The notes beneath the pieces were generated by a model. That model saw nothing but the letters and a program-made list of their open reading frames with translations, had not been told where the DNA came from and searched no databases. Both the position numbers and the translations under genes were made by a program. Positions 8,594 to 18,857 of a DNA stretch of 64,000 bases are shown in pieces. Source of the DNA: SCN-69-37 sp044507065. Lineage in GTDB: Bacteria; Acidobacteriota; Vicinamibacteria; Vicinamibacterales; SCN-69-37. The stretch covers positions 1-64,000 of the forward strand of contig JBIQJY010000004.1 in NCBI GenBank assembly GCA_044507065.1, written 5' to 3'. Every line of letters begins with the position of its first letter. Positions within the stretch are counted from its first letter, which is position 1.

Positions 8594-9243
8594 TGTTCGT
8601 GCGAAGCTTTCCGCTGGCACTCCTGATCGCCGTTCCGCTCTTCGTCAGCGCCGGCCGCTGGCAGGTCCCGGCCTTTGCCGCCTACGTGCTGATGCACTGG
8701 CTCTCGACGGCCACGATTTACACACTGGCCCTGCGGCGTCATCCCGGACTGGTGGCCGAGCGCCTGAAGCCGCCGAGCGACCGCGACAGGGCCACCCGAC
8801 GCATTGCCATTCCCCTCTTCCTCGCCTTCTGCATCGTGGCGGGGCTCGATGTCGGGCGGTTCGGGTGGAGTACCGTTCATCCGGCCGTGCAGGGCGCCGG
8901 CTTTGCGGCGGTCGCCGCAGGTCTCGCGTTTGTCGGCTGGACGCTGTTGTCGAACCCCTACGCGTCGACGGCGGTGCGGATCCAGGAAGAGCGCGGCCAT
9001 GAGGTCATCACGACAGGGCCTTACGCCATCGTGCGACACCCGATGTACCTGGGCGTGCTGCTCTTCGCGCTGGGCAGCGGTCCGGCGCTGGGATCGTGGT
9101 GGGCCGGCCTCATGATGCTTCCGATCCTTGCCGTATTCGTGAGGCGCACGCTGCGCGAGGACCGCATGCTGCACGAGGAACTGCCGGGCTATGCCGCCTA
9201 CGCGCGGACCGTGCGGTCGAGAGTGGTGCCGGGCGTCTTCTGA
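8590..9243 (+). CDS. Isoprenylcysteine carboxyl methyltransferase (ICMT)-like membrane protein
   Basis: Integral membrane protein of 217 aa with about five hydrophobic segments. The C-terminal motif GPYAIVRHPMYLG, followed by a helix with REDRMLHEELPGYAAY, is the SAM/lipid-binding signature of the ICMT/phospholipid methyltransferase superfamily. Bacterial members have no protein-prenyl substrate and are thought to methylate lipids or small hydrophobic molecules. It starts at 8590 inside the marR stop (ATGA overlap), suggesting one MarR-controlled unit. It converges on tsaE with a 16-bp gap. Confidence 0.85.
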   Translation: MMFVRSFPLALLIAVPLFVSAGRWQVPAFAAYVLMHWLSTATIYTLALRRHPGLVAERLKPPSDRDRATRRIAIPLFLAFCIVAGLDVGRFGWSTVHPAVQGAGFAAVAAGLAFVGWTLLSNPYASTAVRIQEERGHEVITTGPYAIVRHPMYLGVLLFALGSGPALGSWWAGLMMLPILAVFVRRTLREDRMLHEELPGYAAYARTVRSRVVPGVF

Positions 9244-9259
9244 ACCCTCCCCCGCCGCG

Positions 9260-9673
9260 TTACGGCCGGGGCTCGACGCGGATCCGCCGCGTGGTCTCCC
9301 CCGTCGGTTCGATGGTCACGACGATGGCGCCGGCCGGGGGATCGGTCCAGCGTTCGGGCCATTCCACGGCCATCACCGCGCGCTCGAGCAGATCGTCGAG
9401 TCCGAGGTCGTCGACCTCTTCGGGGCGCAGCCGGTAGAGATCGACGTGCTGCAGGGGAATGGGGCCCGCGTACTCCTGAACGATGGTGAAGGTCGGGCTG
9501 GATACGGCCTCCAGGTCGCAGCCAAGGCCGCGCGCAAGCCCGCGGGCGAACGCCGTCTTGCCGGCCCCCAGCGGCCCGGACAACAGAACCACCTGGCCGA
9601 CTTTCAGACCGGAGCCCAGCGCCGCGCCGGCCGCTTCGGTGTCGGCCTCGGCATGCGTGACGTACTCGATCAT
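9260..9673 (-). CDS. tsaE: tRNA t6A37 biosynthesis ATPase TsaE
   Basis: ATPase that works with TsaB, TsaC and TsaD in making the universal N6-threonylcarbamoyladenosine at position 37 of ANN-decoding tRNAs. The 137-aa protein has Walker A SGPLGAGKT (about residues 31-39), switch region SSPTFTIVQEY, and HVDLYRL, all family hallmarks. The ATG at 9673 overlaps the nnr stop (ATGA), so it is the last gene of the gcv-nnr operon. The nnr-tsaE pairing is the same as yjeF-yjeE in E. coli. Confidence 0.95.
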   Translation of the reverse strand: MIEYVTHAEADTEAAGAALGSGLKVGQVVLLSGPLGAGKTAFARGLARGLGCDLEAVSSPTFTIVQEYAGPIPLQHVDLYRLRPEEVDDLGLDDLLERAVMAVEWPERWTDPPAGAIVVTIEPTGETTRRIRVEPRP

Positions 9674-11247
9674 GGGGTCTCGTCCGTCAGGTCGGCGGCC
9701 GGAGCCAGCAAATCCTGCACCGCGTCGCCGAGGTGCCCGATCAGGTCTCCCGCAACGAGCGCTGCCTGACCGCGGTCGGCCTCCGCCAGGTCCCCTGCCA
9801 GCCCATGGATGTAGACAGAAGCGCGCGCGGCCTGCTGTGCGTCCTGCATCTGGGCGAACCATCCCGCGATGACGCCCGTGAGTACGTCTCCCGATCCCGC
9901 CGTCGCCATCCCCGGGTTGCCCGTCAGGTTCACGCCTGCCGCCCCGGCTGGATCGGCGACGATCGTGCGATGGCCCTTGAGCACGACATGGACGTTGTGC
10001 GCCCGCGCGAAGTCGAGCGCGACGCCAAGACGATCGGCCTGCACGTGGTCGATCGAGGTGCCCAGCAGGCGCGCCATCTCGCCCGGGTGCGGCGTGATGA
10101 TCACCGGCACGTCGGCGTGTCCGGCCAGCAGTTCCGAGCTGTCGACGAATGCGTTGAGGGCGTCGGCGTCGAGCACCAGTGGCACACCCGACCGTGTGAC
10201 GAGGCCGTGCATGAACGCGGTGACTGCCGGCCCCACGCCAAGTCCCGGGCCCGCGGCAATCACATCCGCGCGAAACGCCAGCACGTCATCCAACGCCTCA
10301 GCCGCGACGAGACCGTCCGTTTCCGGCAGGCCCAGCGTCATGAACTCCGCGCCGCCGGCGGCGATGATTGGCACGAGGGACCTGGGTGCCGCGACGGTGA
10401 CAAGCCCCGCTCCGGAGCGGAGCGCCGCGCGCGCAGCAAGGATCGCGGCGCCGGTGTGCCCGGTCGACCCGGCGACGATGAGCACGCGACCGTACGAGCC
10501 CTTGTGCGAATCGGCGCGCCGCGGCTCCAGCAGGCGTGCGGTTGAGCCCCTTGTCAGCATGTCGATCCACGGGCCCTCCACGTCCTGCACGATGCGGCTG
10601 GGGATGCCGATGTCGGCGATGACGACGCGACCGGCGAGGTGTTCGGCCGGCGGCAGCACCAGCGGCAGCTTGGGCGCGCCCAGCGCCACGGTCAGCGTGG
10701 CCTCGATCGCCGGGCCATCGAGGTTGGGATGATCCGCCGACAGGCCGCTCGGCACGTCAATCGACACGACGGGCCGGCCGCTCGCGTTGATGTCGGCGAT
10801 GATCGTTTCCGCCACGCCGCGCACGGGCCCGCGGAACCCGGTGCCGAACAGGGCGTCGATCACGATGTCCGAGGCGAGCACGCGGCTCGCAATCAGCTCC
10901 CAGGTGGCCGCGTCGGCCACCTCGACGACGTCGATGTTCAGCGCGCGCAGGACGTCGAGGTTCGCGCGCGCATCTCCCGTCACGTCCGCGGTGGAGCCCA
11001 GCAGGTACACGCGGGTGTCGACACCGCGCTCGGAGAGCACGCGTGCGGTCACGAAGCCGTCGCCGCCGTTGTTGCCCCGCCCGCACAGCACGGCCACGCG
11101 CATGAGCGCCACATCCTCGAACGTGCTCTCGATGGCGACGGCGACCTGCCGTCCGGCATTTTCCATCAGCACGCGGGCGGGAATGCCGATGTCCTCGATC
11201 GTGCGGCGGTCGGCCTCGCGCATCTGCGCCGTGTCGAGTATCCGCAT
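9670..11247 (-). CDS. nnr: Bifunctional NAD(P)H-hydrate epimerase / ADP-dependent dehydratase
   Basis: Repairs hydrated NADH and NADPH: the N-terminal YjeF_N domain epimerises R/S-NAD(P)HX, and the C-terminal ribokinase-like domain dehydrates the S form using ADP. The 525-aa product shows the epimerase nucleotide loop CGRGNNGGDGF (about residues 55-65) and SIDVPSGLSAD, then the kinase-like half (about 230-515) with GPGLG and the NPGMATAGSGDVLTGV motif. It starts at the ATG at 11247, 65 nt after gcvP, and ends in an ATGA overlap with tsaE. Confidence 0.95.
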   Translation of the reverse strand: MRILDTAQMREADRRTIEDIGIPARVLMENAGRQVAVAIESTFEDVALMRVAVLCGRGNNGGDGFVTARVLSERGVDTRVYLLGSTADVTGDARANLDVLRALNIDVVEVADAATWELIASRVLASDIVIDALFGTGFRGPVRGVAETIIADINASGRPVVSIDVPSGLSADHPNLDGPAIEATLTVALGAPKLPLVLPPAEHLAGRVVIADIGIPSRIVQDVEGPWIDMLTRGSTARLLEPRRADSHKGSYGRVLIVAGSTGHTGAAILAARAALRSGAGLVTVAAPRSLVPIIAAGGAEFMTLGLPETDGLVAAEALDDVLAFRADVIAAGPGLGVGPAVTAFMHGLVTRSGVPLVLDADALNAFVDSSELLAGHADVPVIITPHPGEMARLLGTSIDHVQADRLGVALDFARAHNVHVVLKGHRTIVADPAGAAGVNLTGNPGMATAGSGDVLTGVIAGWFAQMQDAQQAARASVYIHGLAGDLAEADRGQAALVAGDLIGHLGDAVQDLLAPAADLTDETP

Positions 11248-11312
11248 GGCGTGGAGAGCCTACTCCCTCGAGCGGCGGCTGTCGATGGCGGCCGGGGTGC
11301 CGCTGGCGTCGG

Positions 11313-14174
11313 TCATGGCGTCCGGACGGTGTCGGCGTCGTAGGCCTCGATCGGCGGACACGAACAGACGAGGTTGCGATCGCCGTAGGGATTGTCGACG
11401 CGCGAGACCGGCGGCCAGAACTTGCGAACGCGCAGCCCGGGGACGGGATAGGCCGCCTGCTCCCGGGAGTAGCCGTGCGGCCAGTCCGACGCACTGACGT
11501 CCTCGGCCGTGTGCGGCGCCTGCTTCAGCGGGTTGTCGGTGCGGTCCAGGCGGCCGGCGGCCACGTCCTCGATCTCCCCGTGAATGGCAATCATCGCCTC
11601 GCAGAACCGGTCCAGCTCCTCGAGCGGCTCGCTCTCGGTCGGCTCGACCATCAGCGTGCCGGGCACGGGAAAGGACACGGTGGGCGCGTGAAATCCGTAG
11701 TCGATGAGACGCTTGGCGACGTCCTGTTCGTCGATCCCGGTGCGGGCCTTGAACGGACGCAGGTCGAAGATCAGTTCGTGCGCGACCATGCCTCCCTCGC
11801 CGGTGTAGAGCACCGGGAACAGCGGCTCGAGGCGCGCCTTGAGGTAGTTGGCGCTCAGCATGGCGATCGTCGTCGCCTGCCGCATGCCGTCGGCGCCGAG
11901 CATCCGGATGTACCCGTACGAAATCAACAGGATGCTCGCACTGCCCCACGGTGCGGCCGCAACCGGGGCAATCGCCCGGTCTCCACCCGTGGCCACCAGC
12001 GGGTGGCCGGGCAGGAACGGCGCCAGGTGCGCGGCGGCCGCGATGGGCCCCATGCCCGGCCCTCCCCCGCCGTGGGGGATCGCAAACGTCTTGTGCAGGT
12101 TCAAATGGCACACGTCGGCGCCAATCGAGGCGGGGCTGGTGAGTCCGACCTGCGCGTTCATGTTCGCGCCGTCCATGTACACCTGCCCGCCATGGTCGTG
12201 GACCACGCGGCAGATCTCGCGGATGCGGGTTTCGAACACGCCGTGTGTGCTCGGATAGGTGACCATGAGGCACGCCAGTCGATCGGCATGCTGCGCGGCC
12301 TTGCTGCGCAGGTCGTCGACGTCGATGTTCCCCCGCGCATCACACGCCACGATGACGACGCTCATGCCCGCCAGGGCGGCACTCGCCGGATTGGTGCCGT
12401 GCGCGGACTGCGGGATCAACGCCACCACGCGTTGGCCGTCACCGCGCGACTCGTGGTACTTCCGGATCACCAGCAGGCCCGCCAGTTCGCCCTGGGCCCC
12501 CGAGTTCGGCTGCAGTGAAACGGCCGGCAGGCCCGTCACCGCGGCCAATGCACCTTCGAGCTCCGTGAAAACCTGCCGGTAGCCCTCGGCCTGTTCGGCC
12601 GGCGCGAACGGATGCAGGCGCGAGAAGGCGGGCCAGCTCACGGGCATCATCTCGGAGGCCGCGTTGAGCTTCATCGTGCACGAGCCGAGCGGAATCATCG
12701 CGGTGTCGAGGCCCAGGTCCTTGCGCTCGAGGTGGCGGATGTACCGCATCATCTCGGTCTCGGAGTGGTGGGCGTTGAAGACCGGATGCGTGAGGAACGG
12801 CGTCTCGCGCCGCAACGGCGACGGGACGGCACGGCGTGCGCCTGGTGTCTCGAGCGCGTCCGGGCCGTCGTCGGTGAGCGTGGCGAGGATGTCGCGGAGG
12901 TCCGCCTCCGAAACCGTCTCATCCAGCGAGATCTGGACGGTTGTCGGCGTGGGATAGCGGAAGTTGATGCCAGCCGCACCCGCCGCAGCCGTGACGCGTT
13001 CGATGCGCGCCGGATCCGCTTCGAGCCGGACCGTATCGAAGTACACGCCGTTGGTCTCGGTCCAGCCTGCCGCTGTGGCGGCGCTGGCGAGGCGCACGGC
13101 CTGGTCGTGCACGCGCGAGGCGATGGCCGTCAGACCGGACGGCCCGTGATAGACCGCGTAGAAGGCGGCGATATTGGCCAGCAGCGCCTGTGCCGTACAG
13201 ATGTTCGACGTGGCCTTCTCGCGGCGAATGTGCTGCTCGCGCGTCTGTATGGCCATGCGGTAGGCGCGGCGCTTGCGGTCGTCGACCGAGACGCCGATGA
13301 GCCGCCCGGGCATCTGCCGCACGAACGCGTCGCGCGTGGCGAAGAACGCGGCGTGCGGCCCGCCGTAGCCCAGCGGCACGCCAAACCGCTGGCTGTTGCC
13401 CACGACCACGTCGGCTCCGGCTTCTCCCGGCGAGCACGACAGCGTCAATGCCAGCAGGTCGGTGCCGACAGCCAGCAGTCCGCCGGCTGCGTGTACGCGC
13501 GCGGCAATGGCGCGGATGTCGAGCAGCCGGCCGTGGTCGTCCGGTGATTGCACGTAGGCGCCCGCAAGGCCCTGCGGAAGCTCGGCGGTCAGCGGATCTC
13601 CGCCGATGATGTCGAAGCCGAGCAGGTCGGCTCGGGCGCGGATGACCTCGCGAACCTGCGGATAGATCGCATCGGCCACGAACACCTTCGGGCGGTCCGT
13701 CGGGCGTCCGACGCGGAGCATCAGGCCAATGGCCTCGGCGGCCGCCGTCGCTTCGTCGAGGAGCGACGCATTGGCAATTTCCATCCCGGTGAGGTCGGCC
13801 ACCATGGTCTGGAAATTGAGGAGCGATTCCAGGCGCCCCTGGGCGATCTCGGCCTGGTAGGGCGTGTAAGGCGTGTACCAGCCCGGATTCTCGAAGACGT
13901 TGCGCTGGATGACCGCCGGCGTAACGGTGCCGTAGTAGCCGAGGCCGATATAGCTGCGGCAGATGCGATTGCGGCCCGCGATGGCGCGCAGCCGCTCGGC
14001 ATAGGCGAACTCGGTCTCCGCCGCCGGCAACTGCAGTGCGTCCCGACGGCGGATGTCGGCCGGCACAATCGCGGCAACCAGCGCGTCGAGGTCGTCCTTG
14101 CCGACCACACGCAGCATGTGTTCGATGTCGTCGGGGCCCGGCCCGATGTGGCGTGAGTGAAACTGTTCGGACAC
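11313..14174 (-). CDS. gcvP: Glycine dehydrogenase (decarboxylating), P-protein of the glycine cleavage system
   Basis: PLP enzyme that decarboxylates glycine and passes the aminomethyl group to the lipoyl arm of H-protein. The 953-aa single-chain form combines the two halves that are separate subunits in many other bacteria. The PLP-binding lysine is K695 in LNLHKTF, next to the glycine-rich loop IPHGGGGPGMGP. The start is a GTG at 14174, 27 nt after gcvH, with the family N-terminus (F-RHIGP). It is the third gene of the gcvT-gcvH-gcvP order. Confidence 0.97.
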   Translation of the reverse strand: MSEQFHSRHIGPGPDDIEHMLRVVGKDDLDALVAAIVPADIRRRDALQLPAAETEFAYAERLRAIAGRNRICRSYIGLGYYGTVTPAVIQRNVFENPGWYTPYTPYQAEIAQGRLESLLNFQTMVADLTGMEIANASLLDEATAAAEAIGLMLRVGRPTDRPKVFVADAIYPQVREVIRARADLLGFDIIGGDPLTAELPQGLAGAYVQSPDDHGRLLDIRAIAARVHAAGGLLAVGTDLLALTLSCSPGEAGADVVVGNSQRFGVPLGYGGPHAAFFATRDAFVRQMPGRLIGVSVDDRKRRAYRMAIQTREQHIRREKATSNICTAQALLANIAAFYAVYHGPSGLTAIASRVHDQAVRLASAATAAGWTETNGVYFDTVRLEADPARIERVTAAAGAAGINFRYPTPTTVQISLDETVSEADLRDILATLTDDGPDALETPGARRAVPSPLRRETPFLTHPVFNAHHSETEMMRYIRHLERKDLGLDTAMIPLGSCTMKLNAASEMMPVSWPAFSRLHPFAPAEQAEGYRQVFTELEGALAAVTGLPAVSLQPNSGAQGELAGLLVIRKYHESRGDGQRVVALIPQSAHGTNPASAALAGMSVVIVACDARGNIDVDDLRSKAAQHADRLACLMVTYPSTHGVFETRIREICRVVHDHGGQVYMDGANMNAQVGLTSPASIGADVCHLNLHKTFAIPHGGGGPGMGPIAAAAHLAPFLPGHPLVATGGDRAIAPVAAAPWGSASILLISYGYIRMLGADGMRQATTIAMLSANYLKARLEPLFPVLYTGEGGMVAHELIFDLRPFKARTGIDEQDVAKRLIDYGFHAPTVSFPVPGTLMVEPTESEPLEELDRFCEAMIAIHGEIEDVAAGRLDRTDNPLKQAPHTAEDVSASDWPHGYSREQAAYPVPGLRVRKFWPPVSRVDNPYGDRNLVCSCPPIEAYDADTVRTP

Positions 14175-14201
14175 GATGGTGCAGTCGCCTGTGACCGAGC
14201 G

Positions 14202-14570
14202 TCAGCCGACGAGGGCCGTGTAGGCGGCCGCGTCGAGCAGGTCGGCGCCGGTTTCCTGGGTCTTGACGCGGATCATCCAGGCGGCGTGGGGCTGCTGGTT
14301 GACCTGTTCGGGATGTGCCGCCAGCGTGTCGTTGATGGCGACGACCTCTCCAGTGACCGGCGAGAACAGTTCGGACACGGCCTTGACCGATTCGATCGAG
14401 CCGAACGTCGCGCCGCGCGTCAGCTGTGCGCCGACGGCAGGCAGTTCGACGTACACGACGTCGCCCAGCTGCGCCTGCGCGAAATCGGTAATCCCCACCG
14501 ACGCATCGCCGGTCGCGTCGAACCGCACCCACTCGTGCTCAGCGGTGTACTTCAGATCGGTCGGATACAT
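14202..14570 (-). CDS. gcvH: Glycine cleavage system H-protein
   Basis: Lipoyl carrier that shuttles the aminomethyl intermediate between P-, T- and L-proteins. The 122-aa product has the full H-protein fold, with the lipoylation lysine K63 in IESVKAVSEL, preceded by DVVYVELPAVG. It sits 25 nt after gcvT and 27 nt before gcvP. No L-protein (lpdA) is in the window; the cell presumably shares one with its 2-oxoacid dehydrogenases. Confidence 0.97.
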   Translation of the reverse strand: MYPTDLKYTAEHEWVRFDATGDASVGITDFAQAQLGDVVYVELPAVGAQLTRGATFGSIESVKAVSELFSPVTGEVVAINDTLAAHPEQVNQQPHAAWMIRVKTQETGADLLDAAAYTALVG

Positions 14571-14595
14571 CGCTCACTCTCCTGGCAGGCCCGCA

Positions 14596-15735
14596 TCAGG
14601 AGGCGGCGGGTCGGCCATCTCGCTTGCGGTCGTAAAACGGTTCGGCCACGACGCGCGCGCGGACTGTGCGTCCACGCACGTCGATGACAATTTCCTGGCC
14701 GACGGTGGTCAATCCAACAGGCAGCATCGCCAGGCCAACGGCCTTCTGCAGAAAGGGCGTCTGAGTGCCACTCGTAACGACGCCACAGGGGTTCCCGTCG
14801 CAGAGGACAGGATGACCGTGACGCGCGATGGCGCGGTCGATCATTTCAAAGGCGGCAATCCGGCGCGTCACGCCCTGCTCGCGCTGGGCGCGCAGCGCGT
14901 CGGCGCCGAGAAACGACGGCTTCTCCCAGTTGACGATCCACCCGAGGCCCGCCTCGAGCACCGTCACCGTCTCGTCCATCTCGTTGCCGTAGAGCCGCAT
15001 GCACCGCTCGAGCCGGAGCGTGTCGCGCGCGCCCAGGCCGCACAGCCGCATGTCGACGGACCGCCCGGCTTCGACGAGCGCATCCCAGACCCGCCCGGCC
15101 TGCGCCGGAGGGACGAAAATCTCGAAACCGTCCTCCCCCGTATAGCCGGTCCGCGATACGGTCGCACGCGCTCCGGCCACCTCGCCGGGGGCAAACGAGT
15201 AGTACTTCAGTGGCGCAAGGTCGAAATTCGTCAGGTCCTGCAGCAGCCCCAGCGACGCAGGCCCCTGCACGGCAATCAACGCGTACCGACTGCTCGTGTT
15301 GACCACGGCCGCGTCAGCGCCAAGCTCCGACGTCCGCGCCGTAATCCAGCGTGCCGCCTTGACCGCGTTCGACGCGTTCACCACCAGCAGATAATGGCTG
15401 TCAGCCCAGCAATAGACCAGCACGTCGTCGACGAACGTCCCCTCGGGCGTGGTCAGGGCGCTGTACTGGATCTGGCCCACCTTCAGCCGCGACGCGTCAT
15501 TGGACGTAAGGTGCTGCACGGCCGCAAGCGCGTCGGGGCCGGCGATCTCGACCTCCCCCATGTGGCTGACGTCGAAGAGGCCGGCGCGGGTCCGCACCGC
15601 CATGTGCTCGTCGCTGATGGACGAATACTGAACGGGCATGTTCCAGCCACCGTAATCCACCATGCGCGCGCCAGCGGCGACATGTCGGCTGTGGAGTGCG
15701 GTCTGTTTCAGGGTGGTCGACGGGCTGGGGGACAT
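14596..15735 (-). CDS. gcvT: Aminomethyltransferase, T-protein of the glycine cleavage system
   Basis: Transfers the methylene group from lipoylated H-protein to tetrahydrofolate, releasing ammonia. The 379-aa product has the folate-binding N-terminal domain (GWNMPVQY, then FDVSHMGEVEI) and the C-terminal barrel ending in a short basic tail. The frame opens at 15756, but the ATG at 15735 (MSPSPSTTLKQT) fits the family length and has GGTGG 10 nt upstream. It leads the gcvT-H-P operon and diverges from the PQQ dehydrogenase. The leader from the predicted promoter is only about 40 nt, with no room for a glycine riboswitch. Confidence 0.96.
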   Translation of the reverse strand: MSPSPSTTLKQTALHSRHVAAGARMVDYGGWNMPVQYSSISDEHMAVRTRAGLFDVSHMGEVEIAGPDALAAVQHLTSNDASRLKVGQIQYSALTTPEGTFVDDVLVYCWADSHYLLVVNASNAVKAARWITARTSELGADAAVVNTSSRYALIAVQGPASLGLLQDLTNFDLAPLKYYSFAPGEVAGARATVSRTGYTGEDGFEIFVPPAQAGRVWDALVEAGRSVDMRLCGLGARDTLRLERCMRLYGNEMDETVTVLEAGLGWIVNWEKPSFLGADALRAQREQGVTRRIAAFEMIDRAIARHGHPVLCDGNPCGVVTSGTQTPFLQKAVGLAMLPVGLTTVGQEIVIDVRGRTVRARVVAEPFYDRKRDGRPAAS

Positions 15736-15783
15736 CGGGATGTGCGTCACCACCATGCAGTGCAGCGGCGCGATGACCGTACA

Positions 15784-15813
15784 ACGGTACTATCCGGACC
15801 GGAATGGGGTCAA
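15784..15813 (-). promoter_or_regulatory. Candidate sigma-70 promoter of the gcv operon
   Basis: On the minus strand TTGACC (15813-15808), an 18-bp spacer and TACCGT (15789-15784) form a plausible promoter, with transcription starting near 15777. The -35 is strong and the -10 is weak. It is the best candidate in the 126-bp divergent gap. Confidence 0.45.
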
Positions 15814-15861
15814 GGCACGGCAGCCACCCCGCCAGGCCGTCGTCGATACGCGGAGACCGAA

Positions 15862-17826
15862 TTGAGAGCCACACGCCGATCGCTTCGTATTGTTGCCCTT
15901 CTGGCCATGGCCGGCACCATGTACGCGCAGGGCGCCGACTGGCCCGCCAATGGCAGAGACGTTCACGGCACGCGCTACGTCCCCGCCGGGCAGATCACGC
16001 GCGAGAACGTCAACCGGCTCGAGGTCGCCTGGAGCTACAGCACCGGCGAGGCCGGTCCGGCGTTTGCCACAGCCAAACCCGGCTCGTTCGAAGCCACACC
16101 CATCGTCGTCGATGGCGTGATGTACGTGGGGACGCCCCTCGGCCGCGTCATTGCGCTCGACCCGGCGACCGGGGTGGAGCGCTGGATCTTCGACCCGAAA
16201 ATCGCGCGTGACGTCCGGTACGGCGACTTCGCCACGCGCGGCGTCTCGACCTGGCTCGACGAAACCGCCCCGTCCGGTGCGTCCTGCCGGCGCCGGATCG
16301 TCGTCGCCACCGCGCAGGCGCAACTGTTCGCGATCGACGCCACCGATGGCACACCTTGCCCGGGATTCGGGACGAACGGCATGGTTGACCTCACGGTCGG
16401 CCTCCGGATCCCGCCCTTCGAACCGGCCGCCTATTCGATGACGTCGCCACCGCTCGTGGTGAACGACACGATCGTGGTCGGATCATCCATTGGTGACAAC
16501 ACGCGACCCGACCTGCCAAGCGGCGAAGTGCGTGCCTTCGACGCACGGACGGGCGCGTTGAAGTGGGCCTGGGATCCCATTCCACAGGATCCCGATGATC
16601 CGGCGTACCCGGAGTGGGGCGGCGCCCTGGCGCACGAGACCGGCGCGGCCAATGCGTGGTCGGTGCTCGTCGCCGATCCGCAGCGTAACCTCGTGTTCGT
16701 GCCCACGGGCAGCGCGGCGCCCGACTACTACGGCGCGCTGCGCCTCGGCGACAACCGCTACGCGAACTCGCTCGTGGCCCTCGATGCGGCAACGGGACGC
16801 GTGGTCTGGTCATTTCAGACGGTCCACCACGACCTCTGGGATTACGACAATGCCGCGCCGCCCGCACTCGCCACCGTTTCCCGCGCGGGCGTCGCCATTC
16901 CGGCCATCGTCCAGGCCACCAAGACCGGCATGCTGTTCGTGCTCGACAGGGAAACCGGGCGGCCGCTCCTGCCCGTCGAGGAACGGCCCGTGCCTCCAAG
17001 CGACGTGCCGCTCGAACGCGCGTCGCCCACGCAGCCCTTCACCACCGCGACGCCACCGCTCACGCCCCACCATTTCGGTATCGACGACGTGTGGGGTGTG
17101 GATGAGGCGGATCGGAGCGCCTGCCGCGCCGCCATCGACGGTCTGCGCAACGAAGGTATCTTCACGCCGCCCAGCACCCGGGGGACCGTCGTCATTCCGT
17201 CGTCGATCGGTGGCGCGCACTGGGGCGGCGTCGCCATCGATCCGAACCGCCAGCTGGTCATCATTCCGTTGAACCGCCTCGCCATGACCGTGCAGTTGAT
17301 CCCGCGCGACGCGTTCGATCGCGAACGTGCCCGCGCCGCAGAGCAGCGGATGGGCGAGGACTACGAATACAACATGATGAACGGCACGCCGTACGTCATG
17401 CGTCGACGCGTGCTTCTTGCCCCGTCGCGACTCCCCTGCACGCCGCCCCCCTTCGGCACGCTCGCCGCCGTCGATCTCGTTACGGGCGAACTGAAATGGA
17501 ACGTGCCGCTCGGCTCGGTCTCGACACTGGTATCGGACGACATGGCGGCCAGCGTCCTGCCGGACTGGGGATCCCCCAATCTCGGTGGCCCCATCGTGAC
17601 CGCCGGCGGACTCGTCTTCATCGGCGCCGCGCTCGACCGTTCCCTGCACGCGTTCGATATCGACACGGGGCGCGAGCTCTGGCGTGGCGACTTGCCCGTG
17701 AGCGGGAAGGCCACACCCGTGAGTTATGAACTGTCCACCGGCGAGCAGTACGTGGCGATTGCTGCCGGGGGCGGCGGTGCATGGGGCACCGGCGACCATG
17801 TGGTGGCCTTCCGACTGCGTCGTTGA
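15862..17826 (+). CDS. Secreted PQQ-dependent dehydrogenase (quinoprotein glucose-dehydrogenase-like)
   Basis: Predicted periplasmic quinoprotein of 654 aa that would oxidise a sugar or alcohol and pass electrons to the respiratory chain. The start is TTG at 15862: GGAGA lies at 15852-15856, and the new N-terminus (Arg-rich, hydrophobic core, MYAQG) is a signal peptide. The far longer upstream frame is only antisense to gcvT/gcvH. Beta-propeller repeats recur (YVGTPLGRVIALDPATG, AFDARTGALKW, SLVALDAATGRVVW, AVDLVTGELKW, AFDIDTGRELW). HHDLWDYD and the GGLVFIGAALD to AAGGGG end fit the membrane-type glucose dehydrogenase group, but the N-terminal membrane domain is absent. No pqq genes are in the window. 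Confidence 0.88.
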   Translation: MRATRRSLRIVALLAMAGTMYAQGADWPANGRDVHGTRYVPAGQITRENVNRLEVAWSYSTGEAGPAFATAKPGSFEATPIVVDGVMYVGTPLGRVIALDPATGVERWIFDPKIARDVRYGDFATRGVSTWLDETAPSGASCRRRIVVATAQAQLFAIDATDGTPCPGFGTNGMVDLTVGLRIPPFEPAAYSMTSPPLVVNDTIVVGSSIGDNTRPDLPSGEVRAFDARTGALKWAWDPIPQDPDDPAYPEWGGALAHETGAANAWSVLVADPQRNLVFVPTGSAAPDYYGALRLGDNRYANSLVALDAATGRVVWSFQTVHHDLWDYDNAAPPALATVSRAGVAIPAIVQATKTGMLFVLDRETGRPLLPVEERPVPPSDVPLERASPTQPFTTATPPLTPHHFGIDDVWGVDEADRSACRAAIDGLRNEGIFTPPSTRGTVVIPSSIGGAHWGGVAIDPNRQLVIIPLNRLAMTVQLIPRDAFDRERARAAEQRMGEDYEYNMMNGTPYVMRRRVLLAPSRLPCTPPPFGTLAAVDLVTGELKWNVPLGSVSTLVSDDMAASVLPDWGSPNLGGPIVTAGGLVFIGAALDRSLHAFDIDTGRELWRGDLPVSGKATPVSYELSTGEQYVAIAAGGGGAWGTGDHVVAFRLRR

Positions 17827-17832
17827 ACCCTT

Positions 17833-18795
<963 letters not shown>

Positions 18796-18857
18796 TCCCA
18801 CCTCCTCGCGTCCGTCCTGCGCCGCGCGCGGGACGCATCGTTCGCCCGCCGGTCGAT

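Noticed and set aside
14263..15861. Long upstream extension of the PQQ dehydrogenase frame
   Set aside because: It is antisense to gcvH and gcvT, has no family similarity, and a TTG with a Shine-Dalgarno site and signal peptide sits at 15862.
15735..15861. Glycine riboswitch upstream of gcvT
   Set aside because: The leader predicted from the best promoter is about 40 nt and shows no tandem aptamer structure.
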